Shown here: positions 45,274 to 56,086 of the stretch, one piece after another
Layout: the number at the start of each line of letters is the position of its first letter
Position numbering within the stretch: the first letter of the stretch is position 1
Assembly (NCBI RefSeq): GCF_022179445.1
Contig: NZ_BPQU01000001.1
Coordinates: 62,001 to 126,000 of the forward strand
From: Methylobacterium mesophilicum
GTDB taxonomy: Bacteria; Pseudomonadota; Alphaproteobacteria; Rhizobiales; Beijerinckiaceae
Reading direction: 5' to 3'
DNA: 64,000 nt
The notes under the pieces: model-generated
Databases searched by the model: none
Told to the model about the DNA's origin: nothing
What the model saw: the letters and a program-made list of their open reading frames with translations, nothing else
Program-made: the position numbers and the translations under genes

Positions 45274-46839
45274 TTAAATGGTTTTATCGCTCGAGATTGC
45301 TTTTTCTGAGTATATACTTGGTTCAACGACAACGAGGGTTGAGTCCGGCTCTCTTGATGCAAATTTTTTCGCGGCATTTTCAATTGACTTAAGAGCTAAA
45401 GATTTGTTTTCAAAGCTGCCAAACGCATCAAGTTCGATATTTTTAATGTTCATTCTTACGTCTCGACCGTCAATTTTAGGTATCCCCTCGACTATTAACA
45501 TCATTGCGATTAATCTTCCTCCGCATTGAAAGCCGAGCGGGAATAGAAATTTTGCAATGCTCACAGCTTCTTCTGGAGTACGTGATAGTGTGCAGCTAAT
45601 GACTGAGTCACTCCGGTCACGATCTCGTAAGAGCGCGAAAAGCCCAGTGCGATTGTTCATTATTTTGACAAATTCATTTCCAGAAAACTTCAAGTAAGAC
45701 CTGAGCTCAGGAAATTTATAAAAATAATCTATTAGGGAAATAGTTTTATTCAATGATGCTTCTTCCCAATTTAACGAAGCAGTTGATGAAAATTTTGCTT
45801 CAACCGCCTTTCGCCCATGTAAATATATATACATATAGCTCGACTCAAGCGTCGAAATATACAAAAAATACAGCAGATTTTTTAGTTGATCCCAATCCAA
45901 AGATTTCGAAGTATCGGGATCGCAGTCCCAATTGTAAAATCCGCGGCTTGGACTGAAGATGACAGAAAATATATCGTTACTAACGCGAACTATAAACTTA
46001 TCTTTATCTATATCGGGGAGGCGTGGTGCTCTGACCTCGCACTCAAATTCAGCCCGGTGCCTGCGATCTTTAGTGATGAACTCAACAATTCCGTATTGTT
46101 TCTCTGACGGTTCGGCCCGGAGTATGACTGACGTTGCTTCTTGTAACGGAACCGCAATGTCAAATCTTGTCTCGACGACAGAAAAATCTTGTACTTCAAG
46201 CTCGTCAATTTCACCAATCATCAAGGAAATAAGTTTATCGTCTGCGTCTATTCCACTTAATGCAAATTTGCCCTTGAAGGCGTTTTCGTTGTAGCCGACT
46301 GTCTTAGTAATTTCTATTTTTCTTTTGATATAGCCCTCAATACTATCTGTGCTATAATTTTTAATGGCAGACCGTAGGTCGTCCGAACTTTGTATCGAAG
46401 TTATCTCCAAAATTGATCGGCTGATTGATACTGTCTTTTTTCGTTTGCTGTAGGGCAGTGTTTGATTTTTTCTCAGTGCGGCCAGAATATGAGACACCGC
46501 AAGTTTGCCAACATGGGCAAGTTCAAATTTTATTGGGCTCCCCGGTCCGCAGTCCAAGCCAAGAGCAAAAAATGTCGGCTTGATTTCTCTCGCCATTCGC
46601 TCGGCGTTAGACAACTTGATGCATATTGCGTCAAACTGTTTTTGTGATGTTTTTACTTGGAAAAAAGCACTGATGGCTGGCGGGCGGTGGTCTGCCGATC
46701 CGGTAAATGCTGTGTCTAGTGGAAATTGAACGAAAAAATCCCACCCCGCTATGTCTTCTTCCGATGAATTGCAGATAAGGCCTGCATCGGAGCAGAGAAG
46801 GCTGAAAGATTTTTCTCCGCGCGTGCCTCGGTCAGTCAT
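45274..46839 (-). CDS. AT-rich gene with a DUF4365/PD-(D/E)XK-nuclease-like N-terminus
   Basis: This 521-residue protein is encoded by DNA far richer in A and T than the whole window, by eye roughly 40% GC. The N-terminal 125 residues have E9 (TRGEKSF), D34 (AGWDFFV) and the Q61-V-K63 pair (FFQVKTSQ), the layout of PD-(D/E)XK nucleases of the DUF4365 type, followed by LSNAERMAREIKPTFFALGLD. The rest is charged and of unknown fold. It begins 13 bp after the lepA stop on the same strand and ends exactly at the cytochrome c stop. It is likely acquired by transfer; a defence role is inference. Confidence 0.7.
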   Translation of the reverse strand: MTDRGTRGEKSFSLLCSDAGLICNSSEEDIAGWDFFVQFPLDTAFTGSADHRPPAISAFFQVKTSQKQFDAICIKLSNAERMAREIKPTFFALGLDCGPGSPIKFELAHVGKLAVSHILAALRKNQTLPYSKRKKTVSISRSILEITSIQSSDDLRSAIKNYSTDSIEGYIKRKIEITKTVGYNENAFKGKFALSGIDADDKLISLMIGEIDELEVQDFSVVETRFDIAVPLQEATSVILRAEPSEKQYGIVEFITKDRRHRAEFECEVRAPRLPDIDKDKFIVRVSNDIFSVIFSPSRGFYNWDCDPDTSKSLDWDQLKNLLYFLYISTLESSYMYIYLHGRKAVEAKFSSTASLNWEEASLNKTISLIDYFYKFPELRSYLKFSGNEFVKIMNNRTGLFALLRDRDRSDSVISCTLSRTPEEAVSIAKFLFPLGFQCGGRLIAMMLIVEGIPKIDGRDVRMNIKNIELDAFGSFENKSLALKSIENAAKKFASREPDSTLVVVEPSIYSEKAISSDKTI

Positions 46840-46852
46840 CTAATGGAATGCC

Positions 46853-48655
<1,803 letters not shown>

Positions 48656-48875
48656 CGGCATTCCGTTCGGGCGCGCGACGGCGCGCACCGTCTGACGTCT
48701 GGGCGTGTTCGGATGGGTCGGCTCACGCGCGAGATAGCAGCGCCGCGCAGACGCGCCAAGCGCGGGGGCCGACCCGCTGCGATCGGGCCGGCCCGAACGA
48801 CGAAGCGGGAGCCGGATCGAACCGGCCCCCGCCCGTCGGTAGTGCTCCGCCGGTGCCGGCGGCCGTCAGGAGCGC

Positions 48876-49076
48876 TCAGCGGCCGCGATCGCGGATCAGG
48901 CGCTCGATCTCGGCCTCGCCGTGGGTCCGGGCCTTCGACTCGGTGGGATGCTTCCGGTCCGAACGCTGGTGCAGCTTGCCGTGCTTGCGGATGCTCCACT
49001 GGAACATCGCGCCGCTCTCGCCGACCGGCTGCACATCGAGGCTGAAGGGATAGGTGTCTGTCTGGATCTCGCTCAT
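48876..49076 (-). CDS. Small conserved hypothetical protein
   Basis: This 66-residue protein (MSEIQTDTYPFSLDVQ start) has one compact alpha/beta-like core, FQWSIRKHGKLHQRSDRKHPTES, and a polar C-terminal helix (GEAEIERLIRD). I recognise similar short proteins in related bacteria but no function. The ATG at 49076 is chosen; upstream in-frame ATGs lack a clear ribosome-binding site. It sits upstream of lepA. Confidence 0.6.
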   Translation of the reverse strand: MSEIQTDTYPFSLDVQPVGESGAMFQWSIRKHGKLHQRSDRKHPTESKARTHGEAEIERLIRDRGR

Positions 49077-49148
49077 CGCGCGGATATGGTGCACCGGGCG
49101 GCACTTCGCCATGCCCCGGGGTGATTGGCCGCCGCCGATGTCGCCCGC

Positions 49149-49925
49149 TCAGGCCCCGCCGCGCGCCTGCGCCGCCATCGCGACGAGGTGCCTGCGCAGG
49201 CCGCCCATGTCGGAGACGCGCTCCGGAAAGACCACGCGCGCCGTCCGGTCGCCGGCCATCAGGTCCAGCCCCTCCGGGTCGAGCCCGCTCAAACGCCACG
49301 GCAACCCCGCCTCTGCACCCGCCGCGGCGGCGTAGAGCGCCAACGCGTCGGCGTGGTCGGCGTTCATGTGCTCGACCGCCCCGGCCTCGCCGGCGACCAC
49401 GGCCTCAGCCCCCGCGAGGTCGAGGAGCAATTCTTCGCGGATCAACGTCGCGGCCTTCGCGAAACCGCCGTTCAGGTGGCCAGACTTCGCAGTCACCGCG
49501 AAGAACCCGAAATCCGGAAAGTCGGCGTACAGCTTGGCTTTCGGATGACGCGCCAGGAAACGCGCCCGCGCCCGGGCATCGTCGGTCTGCACGGCGGTGC
49601 CGACCACGGTGAGTCGCGGATGCGCCAAGGGATCGCCCTTGCCGCCCTGCGAGAACAGCAGCGAGCAGCGCGGATCGCCCAGCAGGTTGCGGGTGTGGGC
49701 CGAGAGCCGCGACAGCAGCATCAGCGGGGTGCCGTCTTGGTCGGTGGCGATGGTCACCAGCGACGCGAAGGGTGTTCCCTCCGCATCGAGGGTCGCCAGC
49801 GCCCCGGACCGGACGGTCCGCAGCAGCATCCGCGACAACCCGATCGCGTCGAACGGCGCCTCGCCTGCGGGCAGCGGACGGGCCGGCTCGCGCTGTTCCG
49901 ACGCATTGGTGCTCGTCTCGCCCAT
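49149..49925 (-). CDS. HugZ-like FMN-binding split-barrel protein
   Basis: This 258-residue protein pairs an N-terminal pyridoxamine-phosphate-oxidase-like split barrel (ALATLDAEGTPFASLVTIATDQDGTPLMLLSRLSAHTRNL) with a C-terminal DUF2470 domain (EHMNADHADALALYA), the layout of HugZ and related heme-binding or flavin proteins. A heme-oxygenase or flavin role is possible; the exact activity is not clear. The ATG at 49925 has GAGG upstream. Confidence 0.82.
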   Translation of the reverse strand: MGETSTNASEQREPARPLPAGEAPFDAIGLSRMLLRTVRSGALATLDAEGTPFASLVTIATDQDGTPLMLLSRLSAHTRNLLGDPRCSLLFSQGGKGDPLAHPRLTVVGTAVQTDDARARARFLARHPKAKLYADFPDFGFFAVTAKSGHLNGGFAKAATLIREELLLDLAGAEAVVAGEAGAVEHMNADHADALALYAAAAGAEAGLPWRLSGLDPEGLDLMAGDRTARVVFPERVSDMGGLRRHLVAMAAQARGGA

Positions 49926-50085
49926 CCGGTCGCCCTCGTTTTTCACCGCTGCCGCACGCCCGCCACCGTAGCGCTGCACCGCTGCGCGCACGAGCGCCCG
50001 GACCCGCGTCAGATCGGCCTTTATGGCCAAGCTATGACCGCCGCTCGCTTTTTCCGATCGGCCGTACTAAAGCACCTGTCCCGTT

Positions 50086-50124
50086 GCGCGAACCGGGCGG
50101 TGCCGAAACCGGCCCGGTTCGCGC
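50086..50124. promoter_or_regulatory. Perfect 13-bp inverted repeat in the chvI leader region
   Basis: The arms gcgcgaaccgggc and gcccggttcgcgc flank a 13-nt loop. It lies between the divergent hugZ-like gene and chvI, about 90 bp before the chvI ATG. It has no T-run. It could be an operator bound by a dimer or a leader hairpin, and I cannot tell which. Confidence 0.4.
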
Positions 50125-50211
50125 TTCCGCCTGCCCCTCGGGGCCGGGATGGAGCGCGGCCCGCGCGAACAGCCGGGACCGCGCTTGAGCCCGTTCAGTC
50201 AGGGATCGCGC

Positions 50212-50922
50212 ATGCCAACCATCGCCCTCGTCGACGACGACCGGAATATCCTGACCTCCGTGTCGATCGCGCTTGAGACCGAAGGCTACCGCATCCAGAC
50301 CTACACCGATGGCGCCTCCGCCCTCGACGGTCTGCGGCACTCCCCGCCGGACCTCGCGATCTTCGACATCAAGATGCCGCGCATGGACGGGATGGAGCTT
50401 CTCCGCCGCCTGCGGCAGAAATCCGACCTCCCGGTGATCTTCCTGACCTCGAAGGACGAGGAGATCGACGAGTTGTTCGGTCTCAAGATGGGCGCGGACG
50501 ACTTCATCCATAAGCCGTTCTCGCAGCGCCTGCTGGTGGAGCGCGTGAAGGCGGTGCTGCGCCGCTTCGCCAAGGAGCCGGCGGGCGCCACCCCGCGGGG
50601 CGAGGCCGACATCGCGGCCCGCTCGCTGGAGCGCGGCTCGCTGATGATGGATCCGGAGCGGCACACCTGCACCTGGAAGGGCGAGCCGGTGACCCTCACC
50701 GTCACGGAATTCCTGATCCTGCAGGCGTTGGCCCACCGGCCCGGCGTCGTGAAGAGCCGCAACGCCCTCATGGATGCCGCCTACGACGATCAGGTCTACG
50801 TCGACGACCGCACCATCGACAGCCACATCAAACGCCTGCGCAAGAAGTTCAAGGTGACCGACCAGGCCTTCGACATGATCGAGACGCTGTACGGCGTCGG
50901 CTACCGGTTCAAGGAGGCGTGA
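50212..50922 (+). CDS. chvI: Two-component response regulator ChvI
   Basis: This 236-residue OmpR/PhoB-family regulator has acidic pocket VDDD (residues 7-10), phosphoacceptor D52 in [13 protein letters not shown] and lysine in FIHKPFS, and a winged-helix DNA-binding domain ([51 protein letters not shown]). ChvI controls the acid, cell-envelope and exopolysaccharide response in rhizobia and agrobacteria. The ATG at 50212 follows the loss of family similarity upstream. chvG follows after 17 bp. Confidence 0.94.
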   Translation: MPTIALVDDDRNILTSVSIALETEGYRIQTYTDGASALDGLRHSPPDLAIFDIKMPRMDGMELLRRLRQKSDLPVIFLTSKDEEIDELFGLKMGADDFIHKPFSQRLLVERVKAVLRRFAKEPAGATPRGEADIAARSLERGSLMMDPERHTCTWKGEPVTLTVTEFLILQALAHRPGVVKSRNALMDAAYDDQVYVDDRTIDSHIKRLRKKFKVTDQAFDMIETLYGVGYRFKEA

Positions 50923-50939
50923 TCTAAAGGATCCGCCAC

Positions 50940-52742
50940 GTGACCGGCCACACCCCCGCCCAAGCCGAGGACGCCCCGCCGCGCCCCTCGTTCACCCAGC
51001 TCCTGTCCCGACCGCTGACCTGGCCGCGCGCCCTCTGGGACGCGATCGGCCAGCGCGCGTCGTCGAGCCTGACGCGCCGCATCGTCGTGCTCAACCTCGT
51101 CGGGTTGATCGCGCTGCTCGTCGGGTTCCTCTACCTCAACCAGTTCCGGCAGGGCCTGATCCAGGCCCGGATCCAGAGCCTGGCGATCCAGGGCGAGATC
51201 ATCGCCGGCGCCATAGCGGCCTCCGCCTCGGTCGACACCGACACCATCCAGATCGACCCCGACAAGCTGCTCCAGCAACAGGCGGGGGAGCCAACCGAGG
51301 AGGAATCCCAGCCTCTCGCCTTCTCGCTCAACCCCGAGAAAGTGGCGCCATTGCTGTCGCGCCTGGTCACCCCCACGGGTAACCGCGCCCGGGTCTACGA
51401 CCAGGAAGGCGGCCTGCTGTTCGACACCCGGACCCTGTTCAAGCGCGGTGACGCCGGCCGCAACGACACGATCGCGGCGAAGCCCCACAAGGCGGGCATG
51501 CTCGAATCCGCTTTTCAAGCGGTCCAGGCGAAGCTCAGCGGCCTGTTCGGCGGCCGGGGCGCTCGACCCGAGGAGACGGGGCCGGTCAACGGCCATTCGC
51601 TCCGCGAGGTCCAGGCGGCGCTCACCGGCAATCGCGGTAGCCTGGTCCGCCGCAACGCGCTGGGCGAGACCACCGTCTCGGTGGCCGTACCGATCCATCG
51701 CGCCGGCTCGGTACGCGGCGCGCTTCTGATCTCTACGCAGGGGGACGCCATCGATAGGGTGATTGCCTCGGAGCGCTTCGGTTTGCTGCAGGTGTTCCTG
51801 GTCGCCTCGGCCGTGATGGTGGTGCTCTCGGCGCTGCTGGCCGGTGCCATCGCGGGTCCGGTGCGGCGGCTGGCGGAAGCTGCGGAGAAGGTCCGCATGG
51901 GGATCAAGACCCGCGAGGAGATCCCCGACTTCACCCAGCGCACCGATGAGATCGGCCACCTTTCCGGGGCCCTGCGGGACATGACACAAGCGCTCTACCG
52001 GCGCATCGACGCCATCGAGAGCTTCGCCGCAGATGTCAGCCACGAGTTGAAGAACCCGCTGACCTCCCTGCGCAGCGCCGTCGAGACGCTGCCGCTGGCG
52101 AAATCCGATGATTCGCGCGGCCGCCTGATGGCGATCATCCAGCACGATGTGAAGCGCCTGGACCGGTTGATCAGCGACATCGCCGACGCTTCGCGGCTCG
52201 ACGCCGAGCTTGCCCGGGCTGAGGCACGCCGGGTCGACCTCAAGAAGCTGCTGTCCACGGTCGTCTCGGTGGCGAACGAGCGGAGGCGCCCGAAGGATTG
52301 CCTGATCCAGCTCGACGTCGAGCCGATCGCCGATCAGGATGCGCCTTTCACGGTGATCGGCCACGACAGCCGACTGGGCCAAGTCGTCAACAACCTCCTC
52401 GACAATGCCCGCTCGTTCTCGCCCACCGAAGCGAAGGTACGGGTGGCGCTGCGACGAGTCCGCGGCGAGGTCGAGCTGGTTTGCGAGGACGAGGGCCCCG
52501 GCATTCCGGAGCACGCTCTGGAACGCATCTTCGAGCGCTTCTACACCGATCGGCCCGAGCAGGGGTTCGGGCAGAATTCGGGGCTCGGGCTGTCGATCTC
52601 GCGCCAGATCGTCCAGGCCCACCGCGGTACGATTCGTGCCGAGAACCGTCCCGGGGCACCGGACGAGGACGGCGAGCCCACGGTGCGCGGTGCCCGCTTC
52701 ACCGTTCGCCTGCCGGCCGCACCGCGGCAACTCCACGCCTGA
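50940..52742 (+). CDS. chvG: Sensor histidine kinase ChvG
   Basis: This 600-residue inner-membrane kinase has two transmembrane segments (IVVLNLVGLIALLVGFLYL and LLQVFLVASAVMVVLSALLAG), a periplasmic sensor region between, HAMP, the H-box AADVSHELKNPLTSLRSAVETLP and HATPase motifs NNLLDNA, DEGPGIP and GLGLSISRQI. It starts with GTG. The periplasmic part contains no clear ligand pocket; in rhizobia the inhibitor ExoR binds it. Its stop overlaps the hprK start by one base. Confidence 0.94.
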   Translation: MTGHTPAQAEDAPPRPSFTQLLSRPLTWPRALWDAIGQRASSSLTRRIVVLNLVGLIALLVGFLYLNQFRQGLIQARIQSLAIQGEIIAGAIAASASVDTDTIQIDPDKLLQQQAGEPTEEESQPLAFSLNPEKVAPLLSRLVTPTGNRARVYDQEGGLLFDTRTLFKRGDAGRNDTIAAKPHKAGMLESAFQAVQAKLSGLFGGRGARPEETGPVNGHSLREVQAALTGNRGSLVRRNALGETTVSVAVPIHRAGSVRGALLISTQGDAIDRVIASERFGLLQVFLVASAVMVVLSALLAGAIAGPVRRLAEAAEKVRMGIKTREEIPDFTQRTDEIGHLSGALRDMTQALYRRIDAIESFAADVSHELKNPLTSLRSAVETLPLAKSDDSRGRLMAIIQHDVKRLDRLISDIADASRLDAELARAEARRVDLKKLLSTVVSVANERRRPKDCLIQLDVEPIADQDAPFTVIGHDSRLGQVVNNLLDNARSFSPTEAKVRVALRRVRGEVELVCEDEGPGIPEHALERIFERFYTDRPEQGFGQNSGLGLSISRQIVQAHRGTIRAENRPGAPDEDGEPTVRGARFTVRLPAAPRQLHA

Positions 52743-53182
52743 TGACGACCCTGCACGCAGCCTGCGTGACCTTGGGCGAGGCCGGCATCCTGATCCGCGG
52801 CCCGTCCGGCTCGGGTAAGTCGAGCCTGGCGGTTCTCATCGCCGCGGAGGCGGATGGGGCCTTCGTGGCAGACGACCGGGTGGTCTGCGACCGACGGGCC
52901 AATACGCTCGTCGCCCGGCCCCATGAGGTGCTGGCGGGGCAGGTGGAGATCCGTGGACAGGGCATTCTATCGGCAACCGACCTGGGATTGCCGCTGCGCT
53001 GTGAGGCGCATCTGCGCCTCACGGTCGATCTCGTCGACGAACAGCCGAGGTTGCCCGATCCACCAAACGACACCCGCATTCTCGATGTGCGATTACCCCG
53101 CTTGGTTCTCGACGCCGCAGTGCGGCGGGCGGGATTATCGATGTTGCTGATTCGTGCCGCGCTGCGAAAGTCCAGTCCGTGA
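52742..53182 (+). CDS. hprK: Short HPr kinase/phosphorylase HprK
   Basis: This 146-residue protein has only the C-terminal catalytic domain of HprK, as in other alphaproteobacteria. P-loop GPSGSGKSS lies near residues 21-29, and the conserved VADDRV and VEIRGQGIL segments are present. It phosphorylates a serine of HPr in a nitrogen-PTS-type regulatory circuit. The ATG overlaps the chvG stop by one base, tying it to the ChvGI sensor pair. Confidence 0.9.
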   Translation: MTTLHAACVTLGEAGILIRGPSGSGKSSLAVLIAAEADGAFVADDRVVCDRRANTLVARPHEVLAGQVEIRGQGILSATDLGLPLRCEAHLRLTVDLVDEQPRLPDPPNDTRILDVRLPRLVLDAAVRRAGLSMLLIRAALRKSSP

Positions 53183-53356
53183 CTTCGCAGCCGCACAGGT
53201 CATCGATTCGCGTCATGGTGGTGAGACCCCATGGCGCCGAAGGAGCGCGCATGGCATGATCGCTCTAATGTCCGAGCAAAAACGTCGCGATCGCCTTGTT
53301 GGGACCTGTGCATTGCACAACATGGCGGCAGACAGAGGACGTTGGAACACGTGTCG

Positions 53357-53758
53357 ATGATTGGCATGGTGCTCGTCACTCACGGGCTGCTGGCGACCGA
53401 ATTCAAGGCCGCTCTGGAGCACGTGGTCGGCCCGCAGGATCAGATCGAGACGATCACGATCGGGCCGGAAGACGATATGGAATTGCGACGCCGGGACATC
53501 ATGTCGGCGGTCTGTCGCGTGAACACCGGCGACGGTGTGGTGGTGCTCACCGACATGTTCGGTGGCACGCCCTCGAACCTTGCGCTGTCGTGTATGAACG
53601 GCGGCTCGGTCGAGGTGGTGGCGGGAATCAACTTGCCGATGCTGATCAAGTTGGCGAGCGTTCGTGACGAGGAGAACCTCAGCGACGCCGTCCTTCACGC
53701 CCAGGAAGCCGGGCGCAAGTACATCAACGTCGCCTCCCGAGTCCTTGCCGGCAAATAA
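53357..53758 (+). CDS. Mannose-type PTS EIIA component
   Basis: This 133-residue EIIA-Man domain has the phosphorylated histidine H9 in GMVLVTHGLLATEF, DMFGGTPSNLALSCM, and the PMLIKLASVR segment. In alphaproteobacteria it works in a regulatory phosphotransfer chain rather than sugar uptake. The ATG at 53357 is chosen; a GTG lies two codons upstream. HPr (ptsH), which commonly follows, is not present; a convergent transporter gene lies instead. Confidence 0.9.
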   Translation: MIGMVLVTHGLLATEFKAALEHVVGPQDQIETITIGPEDDMELRRRDIMSAVCRVNTGDGVVVLTDMFGGTPSNLALSCMNGGSVEVVAGINLPMLIKLASVRDEENLSDAVLHAQEAGRKYINVASRVLAGK

Positions 53759-53764
53759 AGCTCG

Positions 53765-54655
53765 TTAGCCCTCTGGGGCCACGGCCATGGTGGCAGGCTG
53801 ACGGCTCGTCGCGGTGATGCCCGCCGAGGCCAGAATCACTAACCCGATGGCCAGCCACTGGATGGTGCCGAGACGCTCGCCCAGCAGAGCGAAGCCGGCG
53901 CAGGCGGCCACGGCAGGTTCCAGGCTCATCAGGACGCCGAAGCGTTTGCGATCCAGGCGGCGCAGCGCGAACATTTCCAGCGAGTAGGGCAGGGCACTCG
54001 ACAAGAGCGCCACCGTGAGGCCGGCCACCAGGATACCGGGGGCGAACAGGTCCAGACCGGCTTCCGCAAGGCCGAACGGCCCGGCGACCACCGCCGCGAC
54101 CAGCATGCCCAGCGAGAGTGCCTGACCGCCATCGATCCGTCCGGCACGTTGGCCGAACAGGATGTAGAGTGCCCAGGCAAGAGCCGCCCCGAGCGCCAGG
54201 ACCACGCCGAGCGGGTCCAGTGAACTCGTCGATGCGACCGGCAGGAGCAGGCCGAGTCCCAGTACCGCGACCCCGATCCACAGGAAATCTGACATGCGAC
54301 GGGAGGCGATCAACGCAATTGCGAGCGGCCCGGCGAACTCGATCGCCACCGCCGGTCCGAGCGGCAGGCGCGCGATGGCCAGGTAGAACAGGACGTTCAT
54401 CAGCCCCAGGCTGATGCCGTAGAGCGCGATCCACCCGGCATCCCGCGCCGACAGGCTGCGCCGCCACGGGCGCCAGACCGCGATCAGCATCACGGCCGAG
54501 AAGCCGACCCGCAGAGACGCTGTCCCGGCGGCTCCGACGACGGGGAACAGGCTCTTGGCGACCGTGGCTCCGAATTGGAGCGAGATCATCCCGGTCACCA
54601 GTGCGATGACGGGGAGGAGAGCCGCATCCGGCCGCCACCCCGAGCGAGTGGTCAC
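53765..54655 (-). CDS. EamA-family (RhtA-like) drug/metabolite transporter
   Basis: This 296-residue protein has about ten transmembrane segments and the two EamA repeats, with [31 protein letters not shown] in the first half and [28 protein letters not shown] and [35 protein letters not shown] later. This layout fits RhtA-like amino-acid or metabolite exporters, but the substrate is unknown. The GTG start overlaps the hslU stop (GTGA), suggesting coupling to hslU. Confidence 0.88.
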   Translation of the reverse strand: MTTRSGWRPDAALLPVIALVTGMISLQFGATVAKSLFPVVGAAGTASLRVGFSAVMLIAVWRPWRRSLSARDAGWIALYGISLGLMNVLFYLAIARLPLGPAVAIEFAGPLAIALIASRRMSDFLWIGVAVLGLGLLLPVASTSSLDPLGVVLALGAALAWALYILFGQRAGRIDGGQALSLGMLVAAVVAGPFGLAEAGLDLFAPGILVAGLTVALLSSALPYSLEMFALRRLDRKRFGVLMSLEPAVAACAGFALLGERLGTIQWLAIGLVILASAGITATSRQPATMAVAPEG

Positions 54656-55965
54656 AGGATGAACCGACTCAGATCCGCGTTGGCGGCCAGATCCTCGACC
54701 CGGGCCCGGACGTAGGCGGCGTCGATCGGCACGGTCTCCCCGGACCGGTCGGTGGCGGTGAACGAGATCTCATCGATCACCCGCTCCAGCACGGTCTGCA
54801 GGCGGCGGGCACCGATGTTCTCGACGGAGGAGTTCACCTCGACGGCGACGCGGGCCAGCGCGTCCACGGCGTCGTCGGTAAAGGTGAGGGTCACGCCCTC
54901 CGTCTGCATCAGCGCCACCGTCTGCTTGAGCAGGCTGGCCTCCGTGGAGGTCAGGATCTGGCGGAAGTCGTCCACCGTCAGAGGCTGCAACTCGACCCGG
55001 ATGGGCAGACGGCCCTGGAGTTCCGGCAGGAGGTCGGAGGGCTTCGAGACATGGAAGGCGCCCGAGGCGATGAACAGCACGTGGTCGGTCTTCACCGGGC
55101 CGTGCTTGGTCGCGACCGTCGTGCCCTCGATCAGCGGTAGCAGGTCACGCTGCACGCCCTCGCGGGAGACGTCCCCGGAGGAGCGGCCCTCACGGGTGCA
55201 GATCTTGTCGATCTCATCGAGGAAGACGATGCCGTTGTTCTCGACCTCGCGGATCGCGTCGCGGATCAGTGCGTCGTCGTCGACCAGCTTGTCGGATTCC
55301 TCGGCCAGCAGCGGCGCGTAGGCATCTCGAACCAGGATGCGGCGCGGCTTGCCGCGCTGCCCGCCCAGCGCCTTGCCGAGCACGTCCCCGATGTTGATCG
55401 CCCCCATGGAGGCCCCCGGCATGCCGGGGATCTCGAACATCGGCAGACCCGACGGGGCACCCGAGGCCAGTTCCAGCTCGACTTCCTTGTCGTCGAGTTC
55501 GCTGTCACGCAGCTTGCGCCGGAAGCTGTCGCGGGTCGCCTGGCTGGCGGTGGGCCCGACCAGGGCGTCGAGGATTCGATTCTCGGCCGCCGCCTCGGCC
55601 TTGGCTTTGACGGTCTCGCGCTTCGCCTGTCGGGTCAGGCCGATCGCCACCTCCACGAGATCGCGGATGATCTGCTCGACGTCACGGCCGACATAGCCGA
55701 CCTCGGTGAACTTGGTGGCCTCGATCTTCAGAAACGGGGCATTGGCCAGCCTGGCGAGGCGGCGGGCGATCTCGGTCTTGCCGCAGCCGGTCGGCCCGAT
55801 CATCAGGATGTTCTTGGGCGCAACCTCCTCGCGAAGCGGCCCCGTGAGCTGCTGGCGACGCCAGCGATTGCGGAGCGCGATCGCGACGGCGCGCTTGGCG
55901 TCGTGCTGCCCGACGATGAAGCGATCGAGTTCGGACACGATCTCGCGGGGAGAGAACGTCGTCAA
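54652..55965 (-). CDS. hslU: ATP-dependent protease ATPase subunit HslU
   Basis: This 437-residue AAA+ unfoldase feeds proteins to the HslV peptidase. It has [31 protein letters not shown] at the N-terminus, P-loop [15 protein letters not shown], the Walker B VFLDEIDK and the C-terminal [18 protein letters not shown] ending ADLSRFIL that inserts into HslV. The likely start is TTG at 55965; no ATG lies in frame at the family start. hslV is about 3.7 kb upstream, separated by two unrelated genes. Confidence 0.95.
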   Translation of the reverse strand: MTTFSPREIVSELDRFIVGQHDAKRAVAIALRNRWRRQQLTGPLREEVAPKNILMIGPTGCGKTEIARRLARLANAPFLKIEATKFTEVGYVGRDVEQIIRDLVEVAIGLTRQAKRETVKAKAEAAAENRILDALVGPTASQATRDSFRRKLRDSELDDKEVELELASGAPSGLPMFEIPGMPGASMGAINIGDVLGKALGGQRGKPRRILVRDAYAPLLAEESDKLVDDDALIRDAIREVENNGIVFLDEIDKICTREGRSSGDVSREGVQRDLLPLIEGTTVATKHGPVKTDHVLFIASGAFHVSKPSDLLPELQGRLPIRVELQPLTVDDFRQILTSTEASLLKQTVALMQTEGVTLTFTDDAVDALARVAVEVNSSVENIGARRLQTVLERVIDEISFTATDRSGETVPIDAAYVRARVEDLAANADLSRFIL

Positions 55966-56086
55966 CGCTGTGCCATCCTTGTTGTCCCGGCCTGGCCGAC
56001 GCAACCGCAGGCCTGGGCCGGGAATGGGGTCGCGGCGCGCGCGACGCAAGAGGCCGGGCGCGGCCTGGGGCGTGCGTCGCCCCGTC

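Noticed and set aside
45278..46729. Short plus-strand frames inside the AT-rich gene
   Set aside because: They are short, overlap one another and oppose one continuous 521-residue frame with recognisable nuclease-like residues.
50901..52736. A 611-residue open frame on the minus strand opposite chvG
   Set aside because: It is a frame shadow of a clear histidine kinase with no recognisable domain of its own.
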